Position numbers and translations under genes: made by a program
In this document: piece after piece, positions 15,959 to 23,498 of the stretch
Numbering within the stretch: the first letter of the stretch is position 1
Layout: the number at the start of each line of letters is the position of its first letter
The notes under the pieces: model-generated
Told to the model about the DNA's origin: nothing
The model's database searches: none
Seen by the model: only the letters and a program-made list of their open reading frames with translations
Assembly (NCBI GenBank): GCA_946886325.1
Contig: CAMPIK010000003.1
Coordinates: 1-23,498 of the forward strand
Length of the DNA: 23,498 bases
Direction of reading: 5' to 3'
DNA from: an uncultured Shinella sp.
GTDB taxonomy: Bacteria; Pseudomonadota; Alphaproteobacteria; Rhizobiales; Rhizobiaceae

Positions 15959-16909
15959 ATGGACAGTTCCGCCATCGCAGATCGCCGCCAGTTGCGCCGC
16001 AAGCTGACATTCTGGCGCATCGGCGCGCTTTTGCTCGCCGTCGCGATCCTGTGTGTCGCTGCCGCCCTGAACTGGCCTGCGACCAGCGTCAGCGATCACG
16101 TCGCCCGCGTCACGATCAGCGGCGTCATCCAGGACGACAAGGAACTGCTCGAACGGCTCGACCGGATCGCGAAGAACAGCCGCGCCCGGGCGCTGATCGT
16201 CAGCATCTCCTCGCCGGGCGGAACGACCTATGGCGGCGAGGTCACCTACAAGGCGCTTCGCAAGGTCGCGGCCGAAAAGCCTGTTGTCTCCGACGTGCGC
16301 ACGCTGGCGGCGTCCGCCGGCTACATGATCGCGCTCGCGGGCGATACGATCGTGGCCGGCGAGAGCTCGATAACCGGCTCCATCGGCGTGCTCTTCCAGT
16401 ATCCGCAGATCAAGGAGCTGATGGACAAGATCGGCATCTCGCTCGAGGCGATCAAGTCGGCGCCGCTCAAGGCGGAGCCGTCTCCCTTCAACCCGGCGAG
16501 CGAGGAGGCCAAGGCGATGATCCGCGCCATGGTGCTCGACAGCTACGACTGGTTCGTCGACCTCGTTGCCGAGCGCCGGGGTCTGGAGCGGGCGGAGGCC
16601 CTGCGGCTTGCCGACGGCAGCATCTTCACCGGCCGGCAGGCCCTGACCTCGAAGCTCGTCGATACGCTTGGCGGGAACGAAGAAATCCGGGCCTACCTGG
16701 CGGAGAAGGGGATCCCGGAAAACCTGCCCGTCATCGACTACGAACCGCGCAGCCGCGGCGGGCTGTTCTCGCTTGCGCCGGGGGCGATCGACCTCCTCAG
16801 GCTCTTTGGCGTCGAGGGTACCGGCACCGGGCCGGTCATCGAGAAGCTCGGAGGCGAAAAGTTGTTTCTTGACGGTCTGGTCTCGGTTTGGCAGGTTGGG
16901 CGCGATTGA
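15959..16909 (+). CDS. sppA: S49-family signal peptide peptidase SppA (short form)
   Basis: Membrane-anchored serine protease that degrades cleaved signal peptides. The 316-residue product is the short, single-domain form found in many bacteria, not the duplicated E. coli type. It has a basic cytoplasmic start, one membrane segment at about 19-39, and the S49 domain with SISSPGG (82-88), nucleophile S119 in AASAGY and general base K171 in APLKAEPSPF, a Ser-Lys dyad as in Bacillus SppA. SITGSIGV (137-144) is conserved. The RBS GAGGAAAG is well placed ahead of the ATG. It diverges from lptC and precedes ihfB by 27 nt, an arrangement seen elsewhere in alphaproteobacteria; the two may share a transcript. 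Confidence 0.94.
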   Translation: MDSSAIADRRQLRRKLTFWRIGALLLAVAILCVAAALNWPATSVSDHVARVTISGVIQDDKELLERLDRIAKNSRARALIVSISSPGGTTYGGEVTYKALRKVAAEKPVVSDVRTLAASAGYMIALAGDTIVAGESSITGSIGVLFQYPQIKELMDKIGISLEAIKSAPLKAEPSPFNPASEEAKAMIRAMVLDSYDWFVDLVAERRGLERAEALRLADGSIFTGRQALTSKLVDTLGGNEEIRAYLAEKGIPENLPVIDYEPRSRGGLFSLAPGAIDLLRLFGVEGTGTGPVIEKLGGEKLFLDGLVSVWQVGRD

Positions 16910-16936
16910 AAAAACAATAATTTTGAGGGGGCTACA

Positions 16937-17239
16937 GTGATCAAGTCGGAACTGGTGCAGATTGTCGCCGCTCGCAATCCTCACCTTTATCACCGCGATG
17001 TCGAGAACATCGTCAACGCGGTTCTCGACGAAATCACCGATGCGCTCGCGGCGGGAAATCGCGTCGAGTTGCGCGGCTTCGGCGCCTTCTCGGTCAAGAA
17101 CCGGCCGTCCCGCTCGGGCCGCAACCCCCGCACGGGCGACGCGGTCTTCGTCGAGGAAAAATGGGTGCCGTTCTTCAAGACCGGGAAGGAGCTGCGCGAG
17201 CGCCTCAATCCCGGCCAGGCCGACGGCCACGATGACTGA
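16937..17239 (+). CDS. ihfB: Integration host factor beta subunit
   Basis: Sequence-specific DNA-bending protein that works as a heterodimer with IHF-alpha and assists sigma-54 promoters, recombination and replication. The 100-residue product starts with GTG at 16937 (GAGGGG about 6-7 nt upstream) as [15 protein letters not shown], the usual IHF-beta opening. It contains GFGAFSV (48-54) and the arm RNPRTG (62-67) whose proline (P65) intercalates into DNA. A short charged tail follows residue 90. IHF-beta rather than HU is indicated by the opening motif and the [15 protein letters not shown] ending. The 27-bp gap after sppA is AT-rich, which may indicate an additional promoter, although I see no clean hexamers. 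Confidence 0.95.
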   Translation: MIKSELVQIVAARNPHLYHRDVENIVNAVLDEITDALAAGNRVELRGFGAFSVKNRPSRSGRNPRTGDAVFVEEKWVPFFKTGKELRERLNPGQADGHDD

Positions 17240-17292
17240 GGGATCGCCGCTTCGGTGATGCGGACCTTCAAAGCAGCAGGACAATCGCCGAC

Positions 17293-17637
17293 ATGATGAA
17301 GAAGATCATCAATATCCTCATTCTGGCGCCGATCGGCATCGTGCTGATCGTGCTGTCGGTCGCCAATCGCCAGCCGGTGACGCTGGCGCTTAATCCGTTC
17401 CGGCCAGAGGACAGCATGCTGTCGGTGACAGCACCGTTCTTTCTCTATCTTTTCCTTGCCGTCATCCTCGGCATGATCATCGGCTCCGCGGCCACCTGGA
17501 TCAGCCAGGGCAAGCATCGCAAGCGTGCCCGCACCGAGGCGAGCGAGGCGGTCAAGTGGCACACCGAGGCGGAAAAGCACAAGTCGCGCGCGGAAGCCGC
17601 CACGGCGCAAAACCTGCTGCCGTCGTCAGCGAAATAG
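17293..17637 (+). CDS. LapA-domain (DUF1049) membrane protein
   Basis: A 114-residue protein with two transmembrane helices (about 5-24 and 47-69) and a charged, coiled-coil-like cytoplasmic tail (SQGKHRKRARTEASEAVKWHTEAEKHKSRAEAA region). The pattern ANRQPVTLALNPF between the helices is typical of the LapA/YciS family, which in E. coli helps assemble LPS synthesis and transport. The proximity to lptABC agrees with an envelope role, but that is inference. Two adjacent ATGs (17293, 17296) could serve as the start; an AGGA lies 11 nt ahead of the first. It follows ihfB by 53 nt on the same strand and converges with the CoxG-family genes. Confidence 0.82.
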   Translation: MMKKIINILILAPIGIVLIVLSVANRQPVTLALNPFRPEDSMLSVTAPFFLYLFLAVILGMIIGSAATWISQGKHRKRARTEASEAVKWHTEAEKHKSRAEAATAQNLLPSSAK

Positions 17638-17652
17638 GACGCAGCTGAAACG

Positions 17653-18111
17653 TCAGCCCGCCATCCGGCGGGCTTCGACATGCTGCTGCAGGTCCGCCAG
17701 GAAGCGCGTCGCCATCTTTCTCGCAACAGGCTCGATCACGAAGCCGCCGAGTTGCGCGAGCTTGCCGTCAAGCTCGGCCGTCGCCGCATAGGCGAGGATG
17801 GTAACGTCCGGCGTGTCTTCCGTAAGCGTGATATCGACCGTCCATTTGCTGGCGCCGGCGGTTCCACCCTTGCCTTCACCCGACATGCGGTAGAACTCCG
17901 GCGGACGCTTGTCGCTCAGCTTGACGCGTCCCTTGAAGACCCGCGAAAAGATGCCGAAGCTCACCTTGACCGCGATCGCCAGGCGGGTTTCGGACTTGAA
18001 TTCCGCCGTTTCGCAGCCCGGAAGGCATTGCCGCAGCGTTTCGGCATCGTGGAGCGCGTCCCATACGACCTGGCGCGGCGCGGCGATTTTCTGGCTTCCG
18101 GAAATCTGCAT
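17653..18111 (-). CDS. CoxG-family SRPBCC protein (second of a tandem pair)
   Basis: A 152-residue protein of the CO dehydrogenase subunit G (CoxG) family within the SRPBCC/START-like fold. It has the opening QKIAAPRQVVWDAL, the turn motif LPGCE (30-34), GEGKGGTAGASKW and the end GKLAQLGGFVIEPVARKMATRFLADL. In Oligotropha, CoxG anchors CO dehydrogenase at the membrane, but most family members lie outside cox clusters and their role is unknown. I use the ATG at 18111, which is 7 nt from GAGGA; the GTG at 18114 is too close. It starts 10 nt after the upstream paralogue. A hairpin overlaps its stop codon. Confidence 0.85.
   Translation of the reverse strand: MQISGSQKIAAPRQVVWDALHDAETLRQCLPGCETAEFKSETRLAIAVKVSFGIFSRVFKGRVKLSDKRPPEFYRMSGEGKGGTAGASKWTVDITLTEDTPDVTILAYAATAELDGKLAQLGGFVIEPVARKMATRFLADLQQHVEARRMAG
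17655..17674. terminator. Hairpin overlapping the coxG-like stop codon
   Basis: AGCCCGCC (17655-17662), ATCC loop, GGCGGGCT (17667-17674). It sits where the lapA-like and coxG-like transcripts converge; the U-tracts are poor, so termination is only possible. Confidence 0.4.
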
Positions 18112-18121
18112 CACTTTGTCC

Positions 18122-18571
18122 TCAGGAGGTCTGGCCGTTCAGGCGCGCGCCCAGGTCGTTGAAGAACTGGGCCGCCAGCTTCTTCGACGTGGAATCGATC
18201 AGTCGGGAGCCGAGCTGGGCGAGCTTGCCGCCGATCTGCGCCTTGACGTCGTAGGAAAGGATCGTGTCGGCGCCGTCTTCGCGCAGGCGCACATCGGCAC
18301 CACCCTTCGCGAAGCCGGCAATGCCGCCCTTGCCTTCGCCGGAGATCGTGTAGCCTTCCGGCGGGTTCAGATTGGAAAGCGTGACCTCGCCGGTGAAGGT
18401 CGCGGACACCGGTCCGATCTTGATCTTCACCACGGCTTCGAGTTCCGTCGGCGATTTCATCGTGAGCGACTGGCAGCCGGGGATACAGGCCTTCAGCGTT
18501 TCGGGATCGTTCAGCGCTGCCCAGACGGCCTCGCGTGGCGCAGCGATGCGCTCTTCTCCAGACATGTCCAT
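18122..18571 (-). CDS. CoxG-family SRPBCC protein (first of a tandem pair)
   Basis: A 149-residue protein of the same CoxG/SRPBCC family as its neighbour: EERIAAPREAVWAAL, IPGCQ (30-34), SGEGKGGIAGFAKGGADV and GKLAQLGSRLIDSTSKKLAAQFF. The two paralogues clearly share the family motifs but have diverged considerably, consistent with an old duplication. The start at 18571 (MDMSG) has GGGAGGG about 6 nt upstream, which I prefer to the internal ATG at 18565. No CO dehydrogenase structural genes (coxMSL) are in the window, so the product may have a general lipid or cofactor binding role. It diverges from the methyltransferase gene. Confidence 0.85.
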   Translation of the reverse strand: MDMSGEERIAAPREAVWAALNDPETLKACIPGCQSLTMKSPTELEAVVKIKIGPVSATFTGEVTLSNLNPPEGYTISGEGKGGIAGFAKGGADVRLREDGADTILSYDVKAQIGGKLAQLGSRLIDSTSKKLAAQFFNDLGARLNGQTS

Positions 18572-18604
18572 GGGTGCCCTCCCGGCTTGTCGCGGTTCCC
18601 GCGG

Positions 18605-18634
18605 GTTATCGCAGATCGGAAAGCGCTTTGCCAA
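18605..18634 (-). promoter_or_regulatory. Candidate promoter of the coxG-like pair
   Basis: Minus strand TTGGCA (18634-18629), an 18-nt spacer and GATAAC (18610-18605), nine of twelve consensus positions. It would start transcription about 27 nt before the ATG at 18571. Confidence 0.35.
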
Positions 18635-18716
18635 GTGGGTGAGGGATGATATCTGGTCTCGCTTTCGAACCGGCCCCGGCCGCGAGCAAAACCCATCGAC
18701 GACGGACCGCGCCCTC

Positions 18717-19823
18717 GTGAAAGACAAGCAGAAAAGGCCGAAGCCATCGGCCGGGCCAGCGTCCCGCCCCCGCCGGAACGACAGGCCGGCCCCAAAGGCT
18801 CCGGACCAGCGAAAAGGCGTGAGCACCGCATTCGCCGACCGGCCGAAGCCCGGCGCGCGGCGCGAGCCGGAGGCGTCGATACAGCGCCCGATCATCGTGC
18901 GCACCGGCGCGAAGCCGGAAGAGCGCGTGCCGGTCATTCTCGAGACCGAGGGCTCCGACGCCTACAGTCTCGTCGATAGTGGCAATGGCGAGAAGCTCGA
19001 ACAGTACGGCCCCTATCGCATCGTCCGTCCGGAGGCGCAGGCGCTCTGGCCGCGCAGCGAACCCTCCGGCGTCTGGGAGCGGGCCGATGCCGTCTTCACG
19101 GGCGATACAGAAGAAGATGGCATGGGTCGCTGGCGCTTTCCGCAGGCAGCACTCGGCGAAACCTGGCCGATGCAACTGCTCGGTACCGATTTCCATGGAC
19201 GTTTCACCGCCTTCCGCCATGTCGGCGTCTTTCCCGAGCAGCTCGCGCACTGGCGCTGGATGAAGGAGAAGATCGAACGGGCGGAGCGTCCGCCGAAGGT
19301 GCTGAACCTCTTCGGCTATACCGGCGTCGCCTCGCTCGTTGCCGCAAATGCCGGCGCGGAAGTGACGCATGTCGATGCTTCCCGCAAGGCCATCGGCTGG
19401 GCGCGCGAGAACCAGGCGCTCGGCCGGGCCGAGAAGCTGCCGATCCGCTGGATCTGCGAGGACGCGATGAAGTTCATCCAGCGCGAGGAACGGCGCGGCA
19501 ATCGGTATGACATCATCCTGACGGACCCGCCGAAATTCGGCCGCGGGCCGAACGGCGAGGTCTGGCAGCTCTTCGACCATCTGCCGTCCATGCTCGATAT
19601 CTGTCGGGAAATCCTCTCGGACAAGCCGATCGGCCTCGTGCTGACTGCCTATTCGATCCGGGCAAGCTTCTATTCGATCCACGAACTGATGCGCGAAACC
19701 ATGCGCGGCATGGGTGGTGTGGTCGAGTCGGGCGAACTCGTCATCCGGGAAAGCGGCGCCGACGGCCGGACGGCCGGCCGCGCCCTTTCGACCTCTCTCT
19801 TCAGCCGCTGGGTGACAGAATGA
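18717..19823 (+). CDS. Class I SAM-dependent rRNA methyltransferase (RlmI/COG1092-like)
   Basis: A methyltransferase with SAM motif I VLNLFGYTGVAS (from about residue 195) followed by VTHVDASRKAIGWARENQ, and the catalytic motif DPPKF at 270-274, which is typical of RlmI/RlmL-type 23S rRNA methyltransferases. The ALGETWPMQLLGTDFHGRF segment precedes the catalytic domain. The start is uncertain: the frame is open from 18372, but that part overlaps the divergent coxG-like gene. GTG 18717 (368 residues) is my choice; GTG 18639 or 18819 are possible. With any of these an Arg/Lys/Pro-rich, probably disordered N-terminal tail (about 45 residues) remains, plausibly RNA-binding. The next gene overlaps it by ATGA, so the two are coupled. 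Confidence 0.85.
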   Translation: MKDKQKRPKPSAGPASRPRRNDRPAPKAPDQRKGVSTAFADRPKPGARREPEASIQRPIIVRTGAKPEERVPVILETEGSDAYSLVDSGNGEKLEQYGPYRIVRPEAQALWPRSEPSGVWERADAVFTGDTEEDGMGRWRFPQAALGETWPMQLLGTDFHGRFTAFRHVGVFPEQLAHWRWMKEKIERAERPPKVLNLFGYTGVASLVAANAGAEVTHVDASRKAIGWARENQALGRAEKLPIRWICEDAMKFIQREERRGNRYDIILTDPPKFGRGPNGEVWQLFDHLPSMLDICREILSDKPIGLVLTAYSIRASFYSIHELMRETMRGMGGVVESGELVIRESGADGRTAGRALSTSLFSRWVTE

Positions 19824-20680
19824 GCCACGATCCCGAATCGCGCAGGCCCGTCCGGGTCGGGCAGGTGAAGGAGGTCACGAGCCTCTCCAACCCGATCATC
19901 AAGGACATCAAGGCGCTCGCCCAGAAGAAGACGCGCGACGAGACCCGGTCCTTCATGGCGGAGGGGCTGAAGCTCGTCATCGACGCTCTGGAACTCGGCT
20001 GGACCATCCGGACCCTCGTCTATGCCAAGGCGGCAAAGGGCAAGCCGCAGGTCGAGCAGGTCGCGGCACGCACCGTCGCGAAAGGCGGGCTGGTGCTGGA
20101 GGTGAGCGAGAAGGTGCTTTCCTCGGTCACGCGGCGCGACAATCCGCAGATGGTCGTCGGCATTTTCGAGCAGCGCTACGGAACGCTCTCCGGCATCCGG
20201 CCGCAGGCGGGCGAAACCTATGTGGCGCTCGACCGGGTCCGCGATCCCGGCAATCTCGGCACGATCATCCGCACCGCGGACGCGGCCGGTGCGGCCGGCG
20301 TCATCCTCGTCGGAGAGACGACCGACCCGTTTTCGCTTGAAACCGTTCGCGCACCGATGGGGTCGGTCTTCGCCGTGCCGGTCATGCGCGCGACGCCGGC
20401 GGAGTTCCTGGCCTGGAAACGCGGGGCGGGCGTATCCGTCGTGGCGACCCATCTGGCAGGTGCCGTCGACTACCGCACGATCGACTACCGCAAGAAGCCC
20501 GTCGTGCTTCTGATGGGCAACGAGCAGGCCGGCTTGCCGGAGGAACTCGCTAGCGAAGCGGATGCGCTTGCCCGCATCCCGCAGGCAGGCCGCGCGGATT
20601 CGCTCAATCTGGCGATCGCGACCGGCATCATGCTGTTCGAAGCGCGCCGCCATCTGCTGACGCTGGACGCCGGCGCATGA
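19820..20680 (+). CDS. SpoU/TrmH-family RNA 2'-O-methyltransferase
   Basis: SPOUT methyltransferase of 286 residues. An N-terminal substrate-binding domain (about 18-115, with [13 protein letters not shown] and FMAEGLKLV) precedes the knotted catalytic domain. The three SpoU motifs are present: motif 1 [19 protein letters not shown] (139-157, catalytic R151), motif 2 [11 protein letters not shown] (232-242) and motif 3 [22 protein letters not shown] (253-274). It most resembles the RlmB/TsnR-like group with a ribosomal RNA or tRNA substrate, but the target base cannot be named. ATGA overlaps join it to the methyltransferase gene upstream and to lspA downstream, so all three are cotranslated from one message. 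Confidence 0.92.
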   Translation: MSHDPESRRPVRVGQVKEVTSLSNPIIKDIKALAQKKTRDETRSFMAEGLKLVIDALELGWTIRTLVYAKAAKGKPQVEQVAARTVAKGGLVLEVSEKVLSSVTRRDNPQMVVGIFEQRYGTLSGIRPQAGETYVALDRVRDPGNLGTIIRTADAAGAAGVILVGETTDPFSLETVRAPMGSVFAVPVMRATPAEFLAWKRGAGVSVVATHLAGAVDYRTIDYRKKPVVLLMGNEQAGLPEELASEADALARIPQAGRADSLNLAIATGIMLFEARRHLLTLDAGA

Positions 20681-21168
20681 CGGATCGCGTGCCTCTGCTT
20701 TCCCGTCCCCTCCCGGTGGCGATCTTCATCGTCCTTGCGCTGATCCTGGACCAGGCGGTCAAGATGGCGGTCGAGGCCTATCTGCCGATGCACGAGGCGG
20801 TCGCGGTGCTGCCGATGCTGGCGCTCTACCGCACCTACAATTACGGCGTCGCCTTCTCGATGCTGTCGGGCATGGACGGATGGTTCATCGTCGGGCTGAG
20901 GCTGGTCGTCGTCGCCTTCGTCATCTGGCTGTGGCGACAGACGCCGAAGGCGCGTGGCGTCGCCCATGCAGGTTATGCCCTGATCATCGCCGGGGCGCTC
21001 GGCAATCTCATAGACCGGTTCCTGTTCGGCTATGTCATCGACTACATTCTCTTCTACACCGAGACATGGTCCTTCGCGGTCTTCAACCTCGCCGACAGTT
21101 TCATCACGATCGGTGCCGGCCTCGTCATTCTCGACGAGGTTCTGATGTATCGGAAGCGCGATCGTTAA
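20677..21168 (+). CDS. lspA: LspA, lipoprotein signal peptidase (signal peptidase II)
   Basis: Inner-membrane aspartyl protease that removes the signal peptide of diacylated prolipoproteins. The 163-residue product has four membrane segments (about 12-30, 65-86, 96-112 and 134-155). The catalytic dyad is D122 in GYVIDYI and D140 in FNLADSF; the GNLIDR motif (109-114) is also present. The start at 20677 overlaps the end of the SpoU-type gene by ATGA. It is the last gene of that overlapping unit; the histidine kinase begins 55 nt later with its own RBS. I see no terminator in this gap, so some read-through is likely. Confidence 0.97.
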   Translation: MTDRVPLLSRPLPVAIFIVLALILDQAVKMAVEAYLPMHEAVAVLPMLALYRTYNYGVAFSMLSGMDGWFIVGLRLVVVAFVIWLWRQTPKARGVAHAGYALIIAGALGNLIDRFLFGYVIDYILFYTETWSFAVFNLADSFITIGAGLVILDEVLMYRKRDR

Positions 21169-21223
21169 AATGCGATCGAAATGCTGAAGCGGTTTTGAAC
21201 CCTTCCCGTGCTAAGGCGCGGTC

Positions 21224-23497
21224 ATGAGCGAGCCCGTCAAGCTTCAGCAGCGGCTTTCCGCGGAATTCAGTCCCGGCCAAACGCGGGAGGACCGCGCGTC
21301 CGTGCCCGAGCCGCCGTCGCTGGAACCGGACCTCGACACCGGCCCGCAGCCGGAGCCGGAGGGTCACGCAACGGCCCGCAGCATCGTCGCCGGCGTCGGG
21401 CTGCTTTGCTCCGCACTGGTGCTGGCGACCGGCGTTGCCGCCGGATTCTACATCGCCGCCACGGGCCTTGCCTTGGCTGGGGTTGCCGGCGCCTATTTTC
21501 TCTTCCAGGGCCGCAAGGCCGGTCGTATCTCGGAAACGGCGCGCGACCGGGCCTGGGAACGCAACGAGACCTCCGAAATTCTCTCGGCCATCCACGACGT
21601 TCTCGGTGATATCGTCGTCATGCGTTCGATGGACGGCCGCATCCTGCGCGGCAACGCCGTGCTGGCGCGGCTGACGGGTAGCCGCGATGTCGAGGGGCGG
21701 ACCTGCGCCGAACTCGGCCTCGTCTTCCGCTCGCAATCGACGCCGCACCGCTATGACGTCGAGATCGACGGCGACATGGGGCTCAAGACCTTTTCCTGGC
21801 ACGACATCACGGTTCGCGATCCGCTGACCGGCGATCTGGTCGTGCACAGTATCGCGCGCGATGTGACCGAGGACCGGCAGGCCGAGAAGGATCGCGAGGC
21901 TGCCCGGCAGAAGGCCGAAAGCGCCAGCGAGGCCAAATCGCGCCTGCTCGCCACCGTCAGCCACGAAATCCGCACGCCGCTATCAGGCATTCTCGGCATG
22001 TCGCATCTGATCTCGCAGACGCGCCTGACCGCGGAGCAGAAGAACTATCTTTCCGGCATTCGCCAGTCGGGCCATGCGCTGGTGCAACTCGTCGACGACC
22101 TGCTCGACTTCTCGACGATCGAGGCCGGCCGGTTCCAGTTGCGCCCGTCCGAGGAGCCGCTGCGTCCGCTGCTCGAAAGCGTCGTCGAGATGCTGTCGCC
22201 GCGTGCCCATGACAAGGGTATCGAGATCGGTTCCTTCGTCGCTCCCGATGTTCCTTCGCTCGTCACCTGCGATGCGCCGCGGCTGCGCCAGGTGCTCTAC
22301 AATGTCATCGGCAATGCCGTGAAATTCACCCATATCGGCGGCGTATCGGTCGAAACGAAGATCGAGAACGGCGCGCTGGTCGTTGCGGTTTCCGATACCG
22401 GGCCGGGCATGAATGCCGAGGAACAGGCGCGGATCTTCGAGGAGTTCGAGCAGGCCGGCGGTTCCGCCCAGCGCAGCGGCGGCACGGGCCTTGGTCTGGC
22501 CATCTCGGCGCACATCCTGCGCGAGGCCGGCGGCGAACTGACGCTCACAAGCGAGATCGGCAAGGGAAGCCGCTTCCTGATCCGGATGCCGGTCAACCTG
22601 CGAACCGAGGCGGGCCGCGCGTCGCGCTTCGGCATGCTGCGCGGCAACACCGTCTTCCTCTTCGCGCCATCAGGTCCCGCGGCCGCGTCCCTTGAGCGAA
22701 CGATCTCGGGTCTCGGCGGCACCTGCCATCACGCCTCCACCGTCGAGGAGGCGCTCGACCTGACGCAGCGGCTTGCCGCGTCCGGCAAAAAGCTCACGGA
22801 TATCATCGTCGACAATCGCCTGTCGGGTCAGTTCCGCCGCGAGCTTGCAGACCGCGGCGACTTCGCCGATCGGCAAATCCGGCGGACCTATCTGGTCAAT
22901 CCCGAGGAGCGCACCGGCCGGGCCATCGGCAATGGCGAAGGCTACGATGCCTGGCTCATCCGGCCGCTGCGCGAGCGGTCGCTGGTGGAGGTGCTGCGCG
23001 GCCGCATGAAGGGCATCGAGGTTCGCGACGCGATCAACGACAACCGGCCGGAGCTGAAGGAACTGCCGGCGGAGCGCCAGACGGAGCCGTCGCGAAAGAA
23101 GGGCGAGATCGTGCTTGCCGAGGACGATCCGGTCAATGCCATGCTGGTCCGTTCGATGCTGGTCAAGGCCGGTTTCGACGTCACGCCCGTCGACGATTTT
23201 CCGGGCCTCATCGCGCGCATGGCGGAAACGGGCAGGCCTTCGCCTGTTGCCATCATCACCGACTTCAATATGCCGGGGGGCGAGGGGCTCGACGTTCTGG
23301 CACGGATCCGCGCCGGTGAAAGAGACGGCGGCCGCGAGGCCCTGCCGATCGTCGTTCTGACGGCCGACACGCGCCTGGCATTGCGCCAGAAACTGCTGGC
23401 CGCCGGTGCCGATACGGTCCTCGCCAAGCCGGCCGATCCCCAGACCTTGATCGCGGCGCTCTCCCGCCTGTCGCCCGCCGCGCGGCGAAGCGAATAA
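21224..23497 (+). CDS. Hybrid sensor histidine kinase with PAS domain and two receiver-like domains
   Basis: A 757-residue protein. Order: Pro/Glu-rich cytoplasmic start (1-45), two close membrane helices (about 50-102) with almost no periplasmic loop, a PAS-like sensor (about 120-215), and HisKA with phosphorylated H247 in ATVSHEIRTPLSGIL. The HATPase_c part has the N box YNVIGNAVKFTH, G1 SDTGPGM and G2 GGTGLGLAI. Next come a receiver-like segment (about 475-590) that lacks the acidic pair (FLFAPSG) although D530 may align with the phosphorylation site, and a canonical receiver (about 627-750) with EDD near the start, D680 (TDFNMP) and a final Lys (LAKP). The stop falls one base before the window end. 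AAGG lies about 8 nt before the ATG. No partner regulator is visible, so its signal and output are unknown. Confidence 0.92.
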   Translation: MSEPVKLQQRLSAEFSPGQTREDRASVPEPPSLEPDLDTGPQPEPEGHATARSIVAGVGLLCSALVLATGVAAGFYIAATGLALAGVAGAYFLFQGRKAGRISETARDRAWERNETSEILSAIHDVLGDIVVMRSMDGRILRGNAVLARLTGSRDVEGRTCAELGLVFRSQSTPHRYDVEIDGDMGLKTFSWHDITVRDPLTGDLVVHSIARDVTEDRQAEKDREAARQKAESASEAKSRLLATVSHEIRTPLSGILGMSHLISQTRLTAEQKNYLSGIRQSGHALVQLVDDLLDFSTIEAGRFQLRPSEEPLRPLLESVVEMLSPRAHDKGIEIGSFVAPDVPSLVTCDAPRLRQVLYNVIGNAVKFTHIGGVSVETKIENGALVVAVSDTGPGMNAEEQARIFEEFEQAGGSAQRSGGTGLGLAISAHILREAGGELTLTSEIGKGSRFLIRMPVNLRTEAGRASRFGMLRGNTVFLFAPSGPAAASLERTISGLGGTCHHASTVEEALDLTQRLAASGKKLTDIIVDNRLSGQFRRELADRGDFADRQIRRTYLVNPEERTGRAIGNGEGYDAWLIRPLRERSLVEVLRGRMKGIEVRDAINDNRPELKELPAERQTEPSRKKGEIVLAEDDPVNAMLVRSMLVKAGFDVTPVDDFPGLIARMAETGRPSPVAIITDFNMPGGEGLDVLARIRAGERDGGREALPIVVLTADTRLALRQKLLAAGADTVLAKPADPQTLIAALSRLSPAARRSE

Positions 23498-23498
23498 C

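Noticed and set aside
16910..16936. AT-rich ihfB promoter after sppA
   Set aside because: The only hexamers (TTGGGC, TAATTT) match poorly. Read-through from sppA is as likely.
18372..18716. Extended N-terminus of the RlmI-like methyltransferase
   Set aside because: It runs antisense to the coxG-like gene and its likely promoter, with no similarity to methyltransferases.

Overview
The window is a gene-dense piece of a high-GC alphaproteobacterial chromosome. The protein sequences and the gene order (ubiE, mutM, rpsT, dnaA, hemW, rdgB, rph, hrcA, grpE, ptsN, hpf, rpoN, lptBAC) point to Rhizobiales, most likely Rhizobiaceae. Several candidate promoters resemble the rhizobial vegetative pattern CTTGAC-N17-CTATAT. 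I see no insertion sequence, prophage, tRNA, rRNA or CRISPR array. Nearly all of the window is conserved housekeeping DNA, so the most interesting material lies between genes.

Layout. Positions 1-469 (minus) hold the N-terminal part of ubiE. Divergent from it are mutM, an enoyl-CoA hydratase gene and rpsT (661-2823), the last with its own promoter and terminator. A gene-free stretch of about 860 bp then leads into dnaA (3682-5235). It holds a promoter-hairpin-U-tract unit that could be a small RNA or an attenuator, five GANTC (CcrM) sites within 128 bp, a CtrA-like box and a candidate dnaA promoter. Converging on dnaA is a minus-strand operon rph, VOC-family gene, rdgB, hemW (8320 down to 5324). 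The heat-shock pair hrcA and grpE (8512-10397, plus) diverges from rph and ends at a bidirectional terminator shared with ptsN.

Positions 15739 down to 10477 (minus) carry lptC-lptA-lptB-rpoN-hpf-ptsN. These encode three parts of the LPS export bridge, sigma-54, the long hibernation promoting factor and EIIA-Ntr. Within the cluster are a perfect 9-bp dyad upstream of rpoN and a 13-bp hairpin between hpf and ptsN. On the plus strand follow an S49 signal-peptide peptidase (sppA), IHF-beta (ihfB) and a LapA-like membrane protein (15959-17637). Two tandem CoxG-family genes (18571 down to 17653, minus) come next with no CO dehydrogenase genes in sight. The end of the window is a translationally coupled plus-strand unit of an RlmI-like methyltransferase, a SpoU/TrmH methyltransferase and lspA, followed by an orphan hybrid histidine kinase that ends one base before the window edge.

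Functional themes are replication initiation and its control (dnaA, with cell-cycle sites upstream), protein quality control (hrcA, grpE, sppA), envelope biogenesis (lptABC, lspA), translation and ribosome maintenance (rpsT, rph, hpf, two RNA methyltransferases) and nitrogen/PTS regulation (rpoN, ptsN). I found no convincing wholly new system. The best leads are the non-coding elements in front of dnaA and rpoN and between hpf and ptsN.
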